A stretch of 64,000 nucleotides of DNA, from contig NZ_CP024311.1 of the NCBI RefSeq assembly GCF_002944315.1, forward strand, positions 3,324,501-3,388,500, given 5' to 3'. A model generated the notes under the pieces. The model worked only from the letters and a program-made list of their open reading frames with translations. It was not told the DNA's origin and did not search any database. Positions 17,303 through 26,973 of the stretch are shown here, piece after piece. This DNA is from Rhizobium sp. NXC24. GTDB lineage: Bacteria > Pseudomonadota > Alphaproteobacteria > Rhizobiales > Rhizobiaceae. A program made the position numbers and the translations under genes. Numbering within the stretch: position 1 is the stretch's first letter; each line of letters opens with the position of its first letter.

Positions 17303-19723
17303 ATGGTGGGGAAGAAACCAGCGACGGAACGGCGGGACGAGGTAAGGGCTGGCATCGGCAACGATCCGGCGTTTGCCTATTCCGCCATGCCCGGCGTCGC
17401 CGACGAAATGGTCGACAATACCGGAGCGGTACGGCCGGTCTGGCAAAATCTGCTGGCCGCGCTCGCGCGCATGCCGGAAAGGGAACTCCTGGAACGTTTC
17501 GCCCGTGCCGACCGCTATCTGCGCGACGCTGGCGTTTTCTACCGCGCCTATGGAGCAGCCGGCGTCAGCGAACGCAACTGGCCGATTTCGCACATTCCCG
17601 TTCTGATCGACGAGCGCGAATGGCAGACGCTGTCGGCCGGCCTGCAGCAACGCGCCGATCTGCTGGAGGAGGTCATCGCCGATATCTATGGCGATAACCG
17701 GCTGGTCAACGAAGGCTTGCTGCCGCCGGCGCTGATCGCCGCCAACCCGGAATTCCTGCGGCCGCTCGCCGGTGTCAAACCCGCGAACGGGCACTATCTC
17801 CACTTCCTGGCCTTCGAGATCGGCCGTGGTCCGGACGGCAATTGGTGGGTGCTGGCCGATCGTGCCCAGGCTCCGTCGGGTGCCGGTTTCGCGCTGGAGA
17901 CCCGCGTCGCCACCACGCGCGCTTTCTCCGATATCTATGCAGAGACAAAAGTGCATCGTCTCGCATCCTTCTTCGGCGCCTTCCGCGACGCGTTGCAGGG
18001 TGCAAAGCGCGGCACGACCGACCGCATTGCCGTCTTGACGCCGGGGCCCGCCAACGAGACCTACTACGAACACGCCTATATTGCTCGCTACCTCGGCTTC
18101 ATGCTGCTCGAAGGCGAGGACATTACCGTCGTCAACGATCAACTGATGGTGCGTACCGTCGCGGGCTTGAGGCCGATCAGCGTGCTGTGGCGCCGCCTCG
18201 ATGCATCCTATGCCGACCCGCTGGAGCTCAATCAGCAATCCCATATCGGCACGCCTGGCATGGTCGAGGCGCTGAGGGCGCAAACCGTCACCATCGTCAA
18301 CGCGCTCGGTTCGGGCATTCTGGAAACCCGCGCCCTGCTCGCCTTCATGCCCACCATCTGCCGGCATCTGCGTGGCGAGGACCTGAAGCTGCCGTCGATC
18401 GCTACCTGGTGGTGCGGACAAAAGACCGAGCGCGAACATGTCGCCGCGCATATCGAAAAAATGGTGATCGGCCCGGCCTATTCCTGCATGCCCTTCTTCG
18501 ACGACAATGGCCAGTCAGTGCTAGGCTCGACGCTGCGCACCACCGCCAAGGAATCGATTACCGACTGGCTGCGGACGGACGGCCACAAGCTGGTTGGCCA
18601 GGAGGTCGTCACCCTCTCGACGACTCCTGCCTGGGTAAACGGCAAACTGCTACCGCGGCCGATGAGCCTGCGCGTCTTTGCCGCCCGCACCGAAAACGGC
18701 TGGCAGATCATGCCGGGCGGCTTTGCCCGTATCGGCAGCGGCGACGATGTTGCCGCCATCGCCATGCAGTCCGGCGGCTCGGCCGCCGATGTCTGGATCG
18801 TTTCCGACAAACCGGTTGAGCGCCACACGCTGCTGCCGGCCGAAGAGACCTTCACCCGCAACATGCCCGGCAGCCTGCCGAGCCGCGCCGCTGACAACCT
18901 CTTCTGGCTCGGCCGTTATATCGAACGCGCCGAAGGGGCCTTGCGCATCCTGCGCGCCTGGCACGGCCGCTTTGCCGAAGCCGCCGACCCCACTCAGCCG
19001 CTGCTTGCCGCTGTCAGCGCCTATCTCGCCGCCGTCGATATCGATACCAAGGAAGCCGTGCCGGAAAGCCTGCTGCGCAATATCGACAGCGCCGTCTATT
19101 CCGCCAGCAACATCCGCGACCGCTTCTCGCCGGACGGCTGGCTGGCGCTGAACGATCTCGCCAAGACCGCCCGCCGCTTCAAGGAAAAGGTCAAATCCGG
19201 CGACGACGCCAGTCACGCGATGACGATCCTCCTGCGCAAGCTCGCGGGCTTTGCCGGTCTCGTGCATGAAAACATGTATCGTTTCACCGGCTGGCGCTTC
19301 CTGTCGCTCGGCCGCTATATCGAGCGCGGACTGCATATGACGCGCCTGCTCGGCTACATGTCCGGCCCGGAGGCGCCCGACGGCGCGCTCGACATGCTGC
19401 TCGAAATCGGCGACAGCGTGATGACCCATCGCCGCCGCTACAACGTCAATACCGCTCGGTTGACGGTGACCGATCTGCTGGCGCTCGATCCACTTAACCC
19501 GCGCTCGATTCTCTTCCAGATGAACGAAATCCATCGGGAAGTGGAGCAATTGCCGAACGCCTTCGTCAACGGCCAGATGTCGCCCTTCTACCGCGAAGCC
19601 ATGCGGCTGCATTCGGGCCTGGCCGTTATGACGCCGGAGGCCATGAACGACGAGGTCTACAAAAAGCTGGAACGGGAGCTGGAGCATCTCTCCGATCTCC
19701 TGGCCCAGACCTATCTCGGATGA
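17303..19723 (+). CDS. Circularly permuted ATP-grasp fused to alpha-E domain
   Basis: This 806-residue fusion carries a circularly permuted type 2 ATP-grasp ligase (older names DUF404/DUF407) at about residues 60-500 and an alpha-helical alpha-E domain (DUF403) at about residues 520-800, starting near PSRAADNLFWLGRYIERAEG. In many bacteria the two parts are separate genes. ATP-grasp enzymes join a carboxylate to an amine, so the protein probably makes an amide or peptide bond on an unknown substrate. It starts 13 bp after the transglutaminase/DUF2126 gene and ends next to a second transglutaminase. Confidence 0.86.
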   Translation: MVGKKPATERRDEVRAGIGNDPAFAYSAMPGVADEMVDNTGAVRPVWQNLLAALARMPERELLERFARADRYLRDAGVFYRAYGAAGVSERNWPISHIPVLIDEREWQTLSAGLQQRADLLEEVIADIYGDNRLVNEGLLPPALIAANPEFLRPLAGVKPANGHYLHFLAFEIGRGPDGNWWVLADRAQAPSGAGFALETRVATTRAFSDIYAETKVHRLASFFGAFRDALQGAKRGTTDRIAVLTPGPANETYYEHAYIARYLGFMLLEGEDITVVNDQLMVRTVAGLRPISVLWRRLDASYADPLELNQQSHIGTPGMVEALRAQTVTIVNALGSGILETRALLAFMPTICRHLRGEDLKLPSIATWWCGQKTEREHVAAHIEKMVIGPAYSCMPFFDDNGQSVLGSTLRTTAKESITDWLRTDGHKLVGQEVVTLSTTPAWVNGKLLPRPMSLRVFAARTENGWQIMPGGFARIGSGDDVAAIAMQSGGSAADVWIVSDKPVERHTLLPAEETFTRNMPGSLPSRAADNLFWLGRYIERAEGALRILRAWHGRFAEAADPTQPLLAAVSAYLAAVDIDTKEAVPESLLRNIDSAVYSASNIRDRFSPDGWLALNDLAKTARRFKEKVKSGDDASHAMTILLRKLAGFAGLVHENMYRFTGWRFLSLGRYIERGLHMTRLLGYMSGPEAPDGALDMLLEIGDSVMTHRRRYNVNTARLTVTDLLALDPLNPRSILFQMNEIHREVEQLPNAFVNGQMSPFYREAMRLHSGLAVMTPEAMNDEVYKKLERELEHLSDLLAQTYLG

Positions 19724-19727
19724 TGTG

Positions 19728-20609
19728 ATGCTTTACGACCTCTCGCTGCACATGGGCTATATCTACGACGTGCCGGCCAGCGGCGCGCGTCATATCGTGC
19801 GCGTGCTACCGCTGTCGCTCGCCAACCGCCAGCGCTTGATTGCCGGCTCGCTGAAAGTCACGCCCCATCCGGACGAGCAGTCGAACTTCACCGATTTTTT
19901 CCAGCATCCAGCGACTTCGATCCTGGTGCGCAACCCCCATGAAAAGCTCGACATCCGCATGCAGGCGCGGGTGCAGGTCGAGAGCCAGCCGGTCTCCGCC
20001 GACTTCTCGCCCGTACTTGCCAAACTGCCGGATGAAATCAGCGACTGCTGGTCGATCGAGCCATCCTCGCCGCATCATTTCATCGGCACAAGCCCGCGTC
20101 TGCCGGAGACGACGGAGATCGCCGACTATGCCCGGCAATGGGCGACGACCAATCTGACGGTGATGCAGATCGCCCACGCCGTCTGCGCCCAGATCCACAA
20201 GGATTTCCTCTACGACCCCAAGGCGACGACGGTCGACACCGCGCCGAAAGAGGCATTCCGCCTGAAACGCGGCGTCTGCCAGGATTTCGCGCATGTCATG
20301 ATCATCGCGTTGCGTAGCCTCGGCATTCCGGCCGGCTATGTCAGCGGCTTCCTGCGCACCATCCCGCCGCCCGGCAAGGAGCGGCTGGAAGGCGCCGATG
20401 CCATGCATGCCTGGGTGCGCATCTGGTGCGGCGAAACGGCAGGCTGGATCGAGCTCGATCCGACCAACAATATCCCGGCCGGAACCGACCATATCGTCGT
20501 CGCCTACGGCCGCGACTATTCCGACGTCGCCCCTGTTATCGGTGTGCTGAAGAGCTATGGAACCCAGAAGACGGTGCAGGCCGTCGACGTCATTCCATTA
20601 AAGCAGTAG
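19728..20609 (+). CDS. Transglutaminase-like cysteine peptidase family protein
   Basis: This protein of about 293 residues has a transglutaminase N-domain (MLYDLSLHMGYIYDVPASGARHIV) and core triad Cys184 (RGVCQDFAH), His227 (AMHAWVRIW) and Asp244 (ELDPTNN). It starts four bases after the stop of the ATP-grasp/alpha-E gene; GTG at 19725 or ATG at 19728 can serve, so translation is probably coupled. Together the three genes form the ATP-grasp/alpha-E/transglutaminase association. No Anbu (proteasome-like) gene follows, although it often belongs to this neighbourhood. It probably hydrolyses, or transfers to, an amide made by the ligase. Confidence 0.87.
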   Translation: MLYDLSLHMGYIYDVPASGARHIVRVLPLSLANRQRLIAGSLKVTPHPDEQSNFTDFFQHPATSILVRNPHEKLDIRMQARVQVESQPVSADFSPVLAKLPDEISDCWSIEPSSPHHFIGTSPRLPETTEIADYARQWATTNLTVMQIAHAVCAQIHKDFLYDPKATTVDTAPKEAFRLKRGVCQDFAHVMIIALRSLGIPAGYVSGFLRTIPPPGKERLEGADAMHAWVRIWCGETAGWIELDPTNNIPAGTDHIVVAYGRDYSDVAPVIGVLKSYGTQKTVQAVDVIPLKQ

Positions 20610-20738
20610 TTTCGAATACAACCCTAAATCGGAAATATTCGCGTCATTTGCTAAAAGTCGAATGATCATCTCAACGCCGTCCTTAGAGTTTTCGCCGATA
20701 GTCGCGGTTCTGGGGCATATACTTTTTGGGCGGACGTG

Positions 20739-21983
20739 ATGATCACTTGTTCGAGCAAATTCCGTGGCATTCAAAATCTTTTGCGCGATCGCGCCGGCAA
20801 TTTCGGCATATTGACCGCGCTAGCCATTCCCGTCCTCGCGGCCGCGGCTGGCGTTGCGGTCGATGTTTCCAATATGGCTGTAACGGACAGCCAACTGCAG
20901 GAAGCGACCGATGCGGCGGCCCTTGCCACGGCAACGGCACTTGCCAATGGCAGTGCGACGACATCCAACGCCCAGCAACTGGCCGCTGACTTCGTGACCG
21001 GGCAGATGTCGAATTATCTTGCCGGCGATGCGAGTGCCACCAGCGCACTCAGGGCCGGCACGACCGCAACGGTGACGAAAACGACCGATTCGTCAGGCAA
21101 TGCCAGCTATTCCGTCGTTGTGAACGCGTCCTATGCGATGCCGGTGAACGGCATGACCCGCATGCTAGGCCTCACCACGATGAATGTCGGCGCATCGAGC
21201 ACGTCGGTCAGTGGCAACAATACATCCACGCAAAAGAATCCGCTGTCCATGTATTTCGTTCTCGACCGTTCTGGCTCGATGGACGAACCAACGGACACGG
21301 TCAACACCGAGCAGCCGACGACGACGTACACATATGCCTGCACGACGACCAACTCGAAAGGCAAGACCGTCAATAGTACCTGCACGGGTACGCAAACCAA
21401 TTATTACACCAAGCTTCAATCGCTGAAGATCGCTACCGCGAACTTGGCGGCACAATTGAACACGGCCGACCCCAACAGCATGTATGTTCGCACTGGCGCC
21501 GACTCCTACAATTCCAGCGCCCAGACGCCGACGGCGCTCGCCTGGGGCACCAGCGGCGTCACCAGCTACGTCAACAACCTGACAGCAAGCGGCACGACAA
21601 ACTCGGCGCCTGCATTCACGGCTGCAGTGACCGCCCTCACGATGGCATCCACGACGCCGGGGCTCACGAACGAACAGTTGCAGCACAAGAACAAGAACGG
21701 CTCAACGAACCCGAGTACGTATATCGTCTTCATGACCGACGGCGACAACAACGTGGCAAGCGCCGACGCAAACACCAAGATCCAGTGCGATGCGGCACGC
21801 ACTGCCGGCATCCATGTCTACACGATCGCCTTCATGGCGCCCGCAAACGGCCAGGCTCTGCTGAAGTACTGCGCAACGTCGGCCTCCGACTACTTCACGC
21901 CGCAGAATGCAGCAGACCTGTTCAGCGCCTTTTCGTCGATTGCAACGCAGGCGTCAAAGAAAATGACGCTCCTGACCAAATAA
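20739..21983 (+). CDS. TadG-like pilus assembly protein with von Willebrand A domain
   Basis: This protein of about 414 residues has one N-terminal transmembrane helix after FRGIQNLLRDRAGNFGILTA (TadE/TadG-type leader, about residues 15-45). The region DVSNMAVTDSQLQEATDAAALATA is typical of TadG. A vWA domain with the MIDAS motif DRSGSMD begins near residue 175 and continues with FMTDGDNN. The middle is very rich in Thr, Ser and Asn, which suggests an exposed extracytoplasmic protein. TadG takes part in Flp/Tad pilus assembly, but no other tad gene is near. The ATG at 20739 was preferred over the GTG at 20736. Confidence 0.82.
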   Translation: MITCSSKFRGIQNLLRDRAGNFGILTALAIPVLAAAAGVAVDVSNMAVTDSQLQEATDAAALATATALANGSATTSNAQQLAADFVTGQMSNYLAGDASATSALRAGTTATVTKTTDSSGNASYSVVVNASYAMPVNGMTRMLGLTTMNVGASSTSVSGNNTSTQKNPLSMYFVLDRSGSMDEPTDTVNTEQPTTTYTYACTTTNSKGKTVNSTCTGTQTNYYTKLQSLKIATANLAAQLNTADPNSMYVRTGADSYNSSAQTPTALAWGTSGVTSYVNNLTASGTTNSAPAFTAAVTALTMASTTPGLTNEQLQHKNKNGSTNPSTYIVFMTDGDNNVASADANTKIQCDAARTAGIHVYTIAFMAPANGQALLKYCATSASDYFTPQNAADLFSAFSSIATQASKKMTLLTK

Positions 21984-22028
21984 CAACCGGAGCGCGACGC
22001 ACCGGAAACTATGAATAGATCGTAAAAA

Positions 22029-22065
22029 CGAAAGCCGCTCCAGAATAATCCGGGGCGGCTTTCGC
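22029..22065 (+). terminator. Rho-independent terminator after the TadG-like gene
   Basis: GAAAGCCGC and GCGGCTTTC form the stem, with an imperfect inner part around AGAATAATCC. It separates tadG from the glycogen operon. Confidence 0.8.
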
Positions 22066-22262
22066 GCGTTAGCTAATCCGGCGATAAGAGCCGGAAAAAC
22101 AATCGGAATCAAGTCTTTTTAGCGCTTTGAGAGCATTTGCCCGGTATTTTCGCATCTGCCGAATTCACTTGTTGCAACGGCTTTACATCGGTGCATAAAC
22201 TGCTAGGTAAAGGCGATGGCAATTTGATTTATCAGGCGTAACGCCCTGAATATAAATCACAA

Positions 22263-24743
22263 ATGGCGAGACTTGATAGTATGAATAACTTGACCAAGGC
22301 CAATCTCCCCGTTCCTGCTCCGCGCAGTTCCCACCCCGAAATCCTTGCGGAAGAAATCATCGAGCGCCTGACCTATCGCATCGGCAAGGATGCAAAAGTG
22401 GCCAAGCCGCACGATTGGTTGACGGCGACGATCCTTGTCATTCGCGACCGTGTCATCGACAAATGGATGGAATCGACCCGCAAGGTGTACGAGACCGGTG
22501 CCAAGCGCGTCTACTATCTATCCCTCGAATTCCTCATCGGCCGCCTGATGCGCGACGCTGTGTCGAACCTCGGCCTGATGGAGGAGATCACCAATGCGCT
22601 CTCCTCGCTCGGCGTCGACATCCGCGTCATCGCCGGCCTCGAACCCGACGCGGCGCTTGGCAACGGCGGCCTTGGCCGTCTCGCCGCCTGCTTCATGGAA
22701 TCGATGGCGACCGTCGATGTGCCGGCCTATGGCTACGGCATTCGTTATGTCCACGGCCTGTTCCGCCAGCAGATGGCCGACGGCTGGCAGGTGGAACTGC
22801 CGGAAACCTGGCTTGCCCACGGCAATCCATGGGAATTCGAGCGTCAGGAAAGCGCCTATGAAATCGGTTTCGGCGGCGCCGTCGAATTCGTCAGCGGCCA
22901 TGACGACCAGCCGCGCTATGTCTGGAAGCCGGCCGAACGCGTCATCGCCGCCGCCTTCGATACGCCCGTCGTCGGCTGGCGCGCCAAGCGCGTCAACACG
23001 CTGCGCCTCTGGTCGGCACAGCCGATCGACCCGATCCTGCTCGACGCCTTCAATGCCGGCGACCATATCGGCGCGCTGCGTGAAAGCAACAAGGCGGAAA
23101 GCCTGACCCGCGTTCTCTACCCAGCCGACGCGACGCCTGCCGGCCAGGAACTGCGTCTGCGCCAGGAATTCTTCTTCTCGTCGGCCTCGCTGCAGGACAT
23201 CCTGCGCCGCCATCTGCAGCAGTATGACGATCTCACCAACCTCGCCGACAAGGTCGCGATCCAACTGAACGACACCCATCCGGCCGTTTCCGTCGCCGAA
23301 ATGATGCGCCTTCTGGTCGATGTTCACGGCATGGAGTTCGACGCCGCCTGGGATATCACCCGCAACACCTTCGGCTACACCAACCACACGCTTCTTCCGG
23401 AAGCGCTGGAAAGCTGGCCGGTGCCGCTGTTCGAACGGCTGCTGCCCCGCCACATGCAGATCGTCTATGCGATCAATGCCAAGATCCTGGTCGAAGCCCG
23501 CAAGGCACGCAATTTCAGCGACGCAGAAATCCGCTCGATCTCGCTGATCGATGAAAATGGCGACCGCCGCCTGCGCATGGGCAATCTCGCTTTCGTCGGC
23601 TCGCACTCGATCAATGGCGTCTCGGCGCTTCACACAGATCTGATGAAGGTCACGGTCTTCTCTGATCTCCACAAGCTTTACCCGGATCGCATCAACAACA
23701 AGACCAACGGCATCACGCCACGCCGCTGGCTGATGCAATGCAATCCGGGCCTGACCAACCTCGTGCGCGAAACCATCGGCGACGCGTTCCTCGACGATGC
23801 GGAAAAGCTGAAGCCGCTCGACCAATTCGCCCGCGACAGCGCCTTCCAGGAGAAGTTCGCCGCCGTCAAACGGGCCAACAAGGTGCAGCTTTCCAATCTC
23901 GTCGCCAGCCGCATGGGTATCAAGCTCGATCCCAATGCGATGTTCGACATCCAGATCAAGCGCATCCATGAATACAAGCGCCAGCTTCTGAACATCATCG
24001 AAGCCATCGCGCTTTATGATCAGATCCGCTCGCATCCGGAACTGGACTGGCAGCCGCGCGTAAAGCTGTTCGCCGGCAAGGCAGCGCCGAGCTATCACAA
24101 CGCCAAGCTGATCATCAAGCTGATCAACGATGTCGCCCGCGTCATCAACCACGACCCTTCGGTGCGTGGCCTGCTGAAGGTCGTCTTCGTGCCGAACTAC
24201 AACGTTTCGCTCGCCGAGGTTATGGTTCCTGCTGCGGACCTTTCCGAGCAGATTTCGACCGCCGGCATGGAGGCATCCGGCACCGGCAATATGAAGTTCG
24301 GCCTCAACGGCGCCCTGACCATCGGCACGCTGGACGGCGCCAATGTCGAAATGCGCGACAATGTCGGTGAGGACAATATCGTGATCTTCGGCCTGAAAGC
24401 CGACGAGGTCGCCAATCTGCGCAGCGACGGCCACGATCCCCGCGCCGTCATCGAACGTTCGCGCGAATTGGCGCAGGCCCTTTCGGCCATCGCGTCTGGT
24501 GTCTTCTCCCCGGACGACCGCAGCCGTTATGCCGGCCTGATCGACGGCATCTACGCCCATGACTGGTTCATGGTCGCGGCCGATTTCGACGCCTACGCCG
24601 CCGCTCAGCGCCAGGTCGACACCCTCTGGGCCAATCCCTCCGAGTGGTACGCGAAGACGATCAACAACACCGCTCGGATGGGCTGGTTCTCCTCCGATCG
24701 CACGATCCGCCAATACGCCAAGGAAATCTGGAGAGCCGGATGA
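22263..24743 (+). CDS. glgP: Glycogen phosphorylase
   Basis: This 826-residue GT35 enzyme releases glucose-1-phosphate from the non-reducing ends of glycogen. Family marks are the PLP site EASGTGNMKFGLNGALTIGT with Lys678, and the N-terminal region KRVYYLSLEFLIGRL. The C-terminus overlaps the glgB start by four bases (ATGA), so the two are translationally coupled. MNNLTKANLP at 22281 is an alternative start; neither has a strong ribosome site. It is the first gene of glgP-glgB-glgC-glgA-pgm-glgX. The 280 bp upstream must hold the operon promoter, but I could not identify it. Confidence 0.95.
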   Translation: MARLDSMNNLTKANLPVPAPRSSHPEILAEEIIERLTYRIGKDAKVAKPHDWLTATILVIRDRVIDKWMESTRKVYETGAKRVYYLSLEFLIGRLMRDAVSNLGLMEEITNALSSLGVDIRVIAGLEPDAALGNGGLGRLAACFMESMATVDVPAYGYGIRYVHGLFRQQMADGWQVELPETWLAHGNPWEFERQESAYEIGFGGAVEFVSGHDDQPRYVWKPAERVIAAAFDTPVVGWRAKRVNTLRLWSAQPIDPILLDAFNAGDHIGALRESNKAESLTRVLYPADATPAGQELRLRQEFFFSSASLQDILRRHLQQYDDLTNLADKVAIQLNDTHPAVSVAEMMRLLVDVHGMEFDAAWDITRNTFGYTNHTLLPEALESWPVPLFERLLPRHMQIVYAINAKILVEARKARNFSDAEIRSISLIDENGDRRLRMGNLAFVGSHSINGVSALHTDLMKVTVFSDLHKLYPDRINNKTNGITPRRWLMQCNPGLTNLVRETIGDAFLDDAEKLKPLDQFARDSAFQEKFAAVKRANKVQLSNLVASRMGIKLDPNAMFDIQIKRIHEYKRQLLNIIEAIALYDQIRSHPELDWQPRVKLFAGKAAPSYHNAKLIIKLINDVARVINHDPSVRGLLKVVFVPNYNVSLAEVMVPAADLSEQISTAGMEASGTGNMKFGLNGALTIGTLDGANVEMRDNVGEDNIVIFGLKADEVANLRSDGHDPRAVIERSRELAQALSAIASGVFSPDDRSRYAGLIDGIYAHDWFMVAADFDAYAAAQRQVDTLWANPSEWYAKTINNTARMGWFSSDRTIRQYAKEIWRAG

Positions 24744-26947
24744 AAAAGCCGAAAAGACCCGCTGACGGCACCGCCTTGAGGGACATTTCGGCAGACGAGA
24801 TTGCTGCAATTCTCGCAGGCACACATTCCGATCCATTCGCCGTCCTCGGCGTACATCGGACGGATAATGGGTTCATCGCCCGTTGCTTCATTCTCGGCGC
24901 AGAAGCCGTCACCGCCACGGCGTTGGACGGCTCCGTCATCGGCGAGCTGGATCGTCTCGATCCAGCCGGGTTCTTTTCCGGTAATATCACGGTCACCAAG
25001 CAGCAGCCGGTGCGCTATCGCGCCCGGCGCGGCGATTCCGAATGGGCGGTGACCGATCCTTACAGCTTCGGCCCGGTCCTCGGTCCGATGGACGATTATT
25101 TCGTCCGGGAAGGTACCCATCTGCGCCTGTTCGACAAGATGGGCGCTCACCTCTTGAAGCACGAAGGCGTACAGGGCTTTCACTTCGCCGTCTGGGCGCC
25201 GAATGCGCAGCGCGTTTCGGTGGTCGGCGACTTCAACAATTGGGACGGCCGCCGGCATGTCATGCGCTTTCGCTCGGACTCCGGCATCTGGGAAATCTTC
25301 GCGCCGGACGTTCCAGCCGGCGTCGCCTACAAGTTCGAAATCCGCGGCCATGACGGCGTGCTCCTGCCGTTGAAGGCCGATCCCTTCGCCCGTCGCAGCG
25401 AACTCCGGCCGAAGACCGCTTCGGTCACCGCCACCGAAATGACGCAGGTCTGGGAAGACGAGGCCCATCTCGAACATTGGGCCAGTGTCGATAAGCGCCG
25501 CCAGCCGATCTCGATCTACGAGGTGCATGCCGCCTCGTGGCAGCGCCGCGACGATGGTTCCATGCTCTCCTGGGACGAGCTTGCCTCGCGCCTCATTCCC
25601 TATTGCGTCGACATGGGCTTCACCCATATCGAATTCCTGCCGATCACCGAACATCCTTACGATCCGTCCTGGGGCTATCAGACCACCGGCCTCTATGCGC
25701 CGACGGCCCGCTTTGGCGAACCGGAAGGCCTGGCGCGCTTTGTCAACGGCTGCCACAAGGTCGGCATCGGCGTCATCCTCGATTGGGTGCCGGCGCACTT
25801 CCCGACCGACGAACACGGCCTCGGCTGGTTCGACGGTACCGCGCTCTACGAGCATGAAGATCCGCGCAAGGGCTTCCATCCCGACTGGAACACGGCGATC
25901 TACAATTTCGGTCGCACCGAAGTTCTCGCCTACCTGCAGAACAACGCGCTCTATTGGGCCGAGAAATTTCATCTCGACGGCGTGCGCGTCGATGCCGTCG
26001 CCTCGATGCTCTACCTCGACTATTCCCGCAAGCACGGCGAATGGATCCCCAACGAATATGGCGGCAACGAGAACCTGGAAGCGGTTCGCTTCCTGCAATC
26101 GATGAACACCAGGCTTTATGGTTCGCACCCGGGCGTGATGACCATCGCGGAGGAATCGACCTCCTGGCCGAAAGTCTCGCAGCCGGTCCACGAAGGCGGC
26201 CTCGGCTTCGGCTTCAAGTGGAATATGGGCTTCATGCACGACACGCTGAGCTATCTCGCCCGCGAGCCCGTGCATCGCAGATATCACCACAACGAACTGA
26301 CCTTCGGCCTGATCTATGCTTTCTCGGAAAATTTCGTTCTGCCGCTCTCCCATGACGAAGTGGTACACGGAAAGGGGTCGCTGATTGCCAAGATGGCAGG
26401 CGACGACTGGCAGAAATTTGCCAACCTGCGCGCCTATTACGCTTTCATGTGGGGCTATCCGGGCAAGAAGCTGTTGTTCATGGGCCAGGAATTCGCGCAA
26501 TGGAGCGAGTGGAGCGAAGCCCGTGCGCTGGATTGGAATCTTCTGCAGTACCGCATGCATGAAGGCATGCGACGCCTGGTGCGTGATCTCAACTTCACCT
26601 ATCGCAGCAAAGCAGCACTGCATGCCCGGGACTGCGAGGGCGAAGGTTTCGAGTGGTTGATCGTCGATGACTTTGAGAATTCGGTCTTTGCCTGGCTGCG
26701 CAAGGCGCCGGGCGAAAAGCCGGTCGCGGTCATCACCAATTTCACGCCGGTCTACCGCGAGAATTACACTTTGCGCCTGCCGGCTGAGGGGCGGTGGCGC
26801 GAAATATTGAACACCGATGCCGATATTTACGGCGGCAGCGGCAAGGGCAATGGCGGGCGCGTGCAGGCCGTCAGTGCGGGCGGAGGCATACAAGCGACGA
26901 TAACGCTACCTCCCCTGGCGACGATCATGCTTGAACCGGAATCTTGA
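24740..26947 (+). CDS. glgB: 1,4-alpha-glucan branching enzyme
   Basis: This 735-residue GH13 enzyme makes alpha-1,6 branches in glycogen. It carries an N-terminal extra domain, the CBM48-type beta-sandwich (about 120-215, [19 protein letters not shown]), and the catalytic barrel. Nucleophile Asp418 lies in [17 protein letters not shown] and the acid Glu in TIAEEST near residue 471; the third Asp is in [11 protein letters not shown]. The length fits GlgB with the long N-terminus. It starts inside the glgP stop codon (ATGA) and ends 26 bp before glgC. Confidence 0.96.
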   Translation: MKKPKRPADGTALRDISADEIAAILAGTHSDPFAVLGVHRTDNGFIARCFILGAEAVTATALDGSVIGELDRLDPAGFFSGNITVTKQQPVRYRARRGDSEWAVTDPYSFGPVLGPMDDYFVREGTHLRLFDKMGAHLLKHEGVQGFHFAVWAPNAQRVSVVGDFNNWDGRRHVMRFRSDSGIWEIFAPDVPAGVAYKFEIRGHDGVLLPLKADPFARRSELRPKTASVTATEMTQVWEDEAHLEHWASVDKRRQPISIYEVHAASWQRRDDGSMLSWDELASRLIPYCVDMGFTHIEFLPITEHPYDPSWGYQTTGLYAPTARFGEPEGLARFVNGCHKVGIGVILDWVPAHFPTDEHGLGWFDGTALYEHEDPRKGFHPDWNTAIYNFGRTEVLAYLQNNALYWAEKFHLDGVRVDAVASMLYLDYSRKHGEWIPNEYGGNENLEAVRFLQSMNTRLYGSHPGVMTIAEESTSWPKVSQPVHEGGLGFGFKWNMGFMHDTLSYLAREPVHRRYHHNELTFGLIYAFSENFVLPLSHDEVVHGKGSLIAKMAGDDWQKFANLRAYYAFMWGYPGKKLLFMGQEFAQWSEWSEARALDWNLLQYRMHEGMRRLVRDLNFTYRSKAALHARDCEGEGFEWLIVDDFENSVFAWLRKAPGEKPVAVITNFTPVYRENYTLRLPAEGRWREILNTDADIYGGSGKGNGGRVQAVSAGGGIQATITLPPLATIMLEPES

Positions 26948-26973
26948 AATCATCACAGACAGGGAGGACTGAA

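Noticed and set aside
22518..24836. Long antisense frame of 772 codons across glgP
   Set aside because: It is a shadow of a GC-rich gene: the sense frame encodes a complete glycogen phosphorylase and the antisense product has no motif.
24605..26893. Long antisense frame of 762 codons across glgB
   Set aside because: Same reason; the sense frame is a full branching enzyme.
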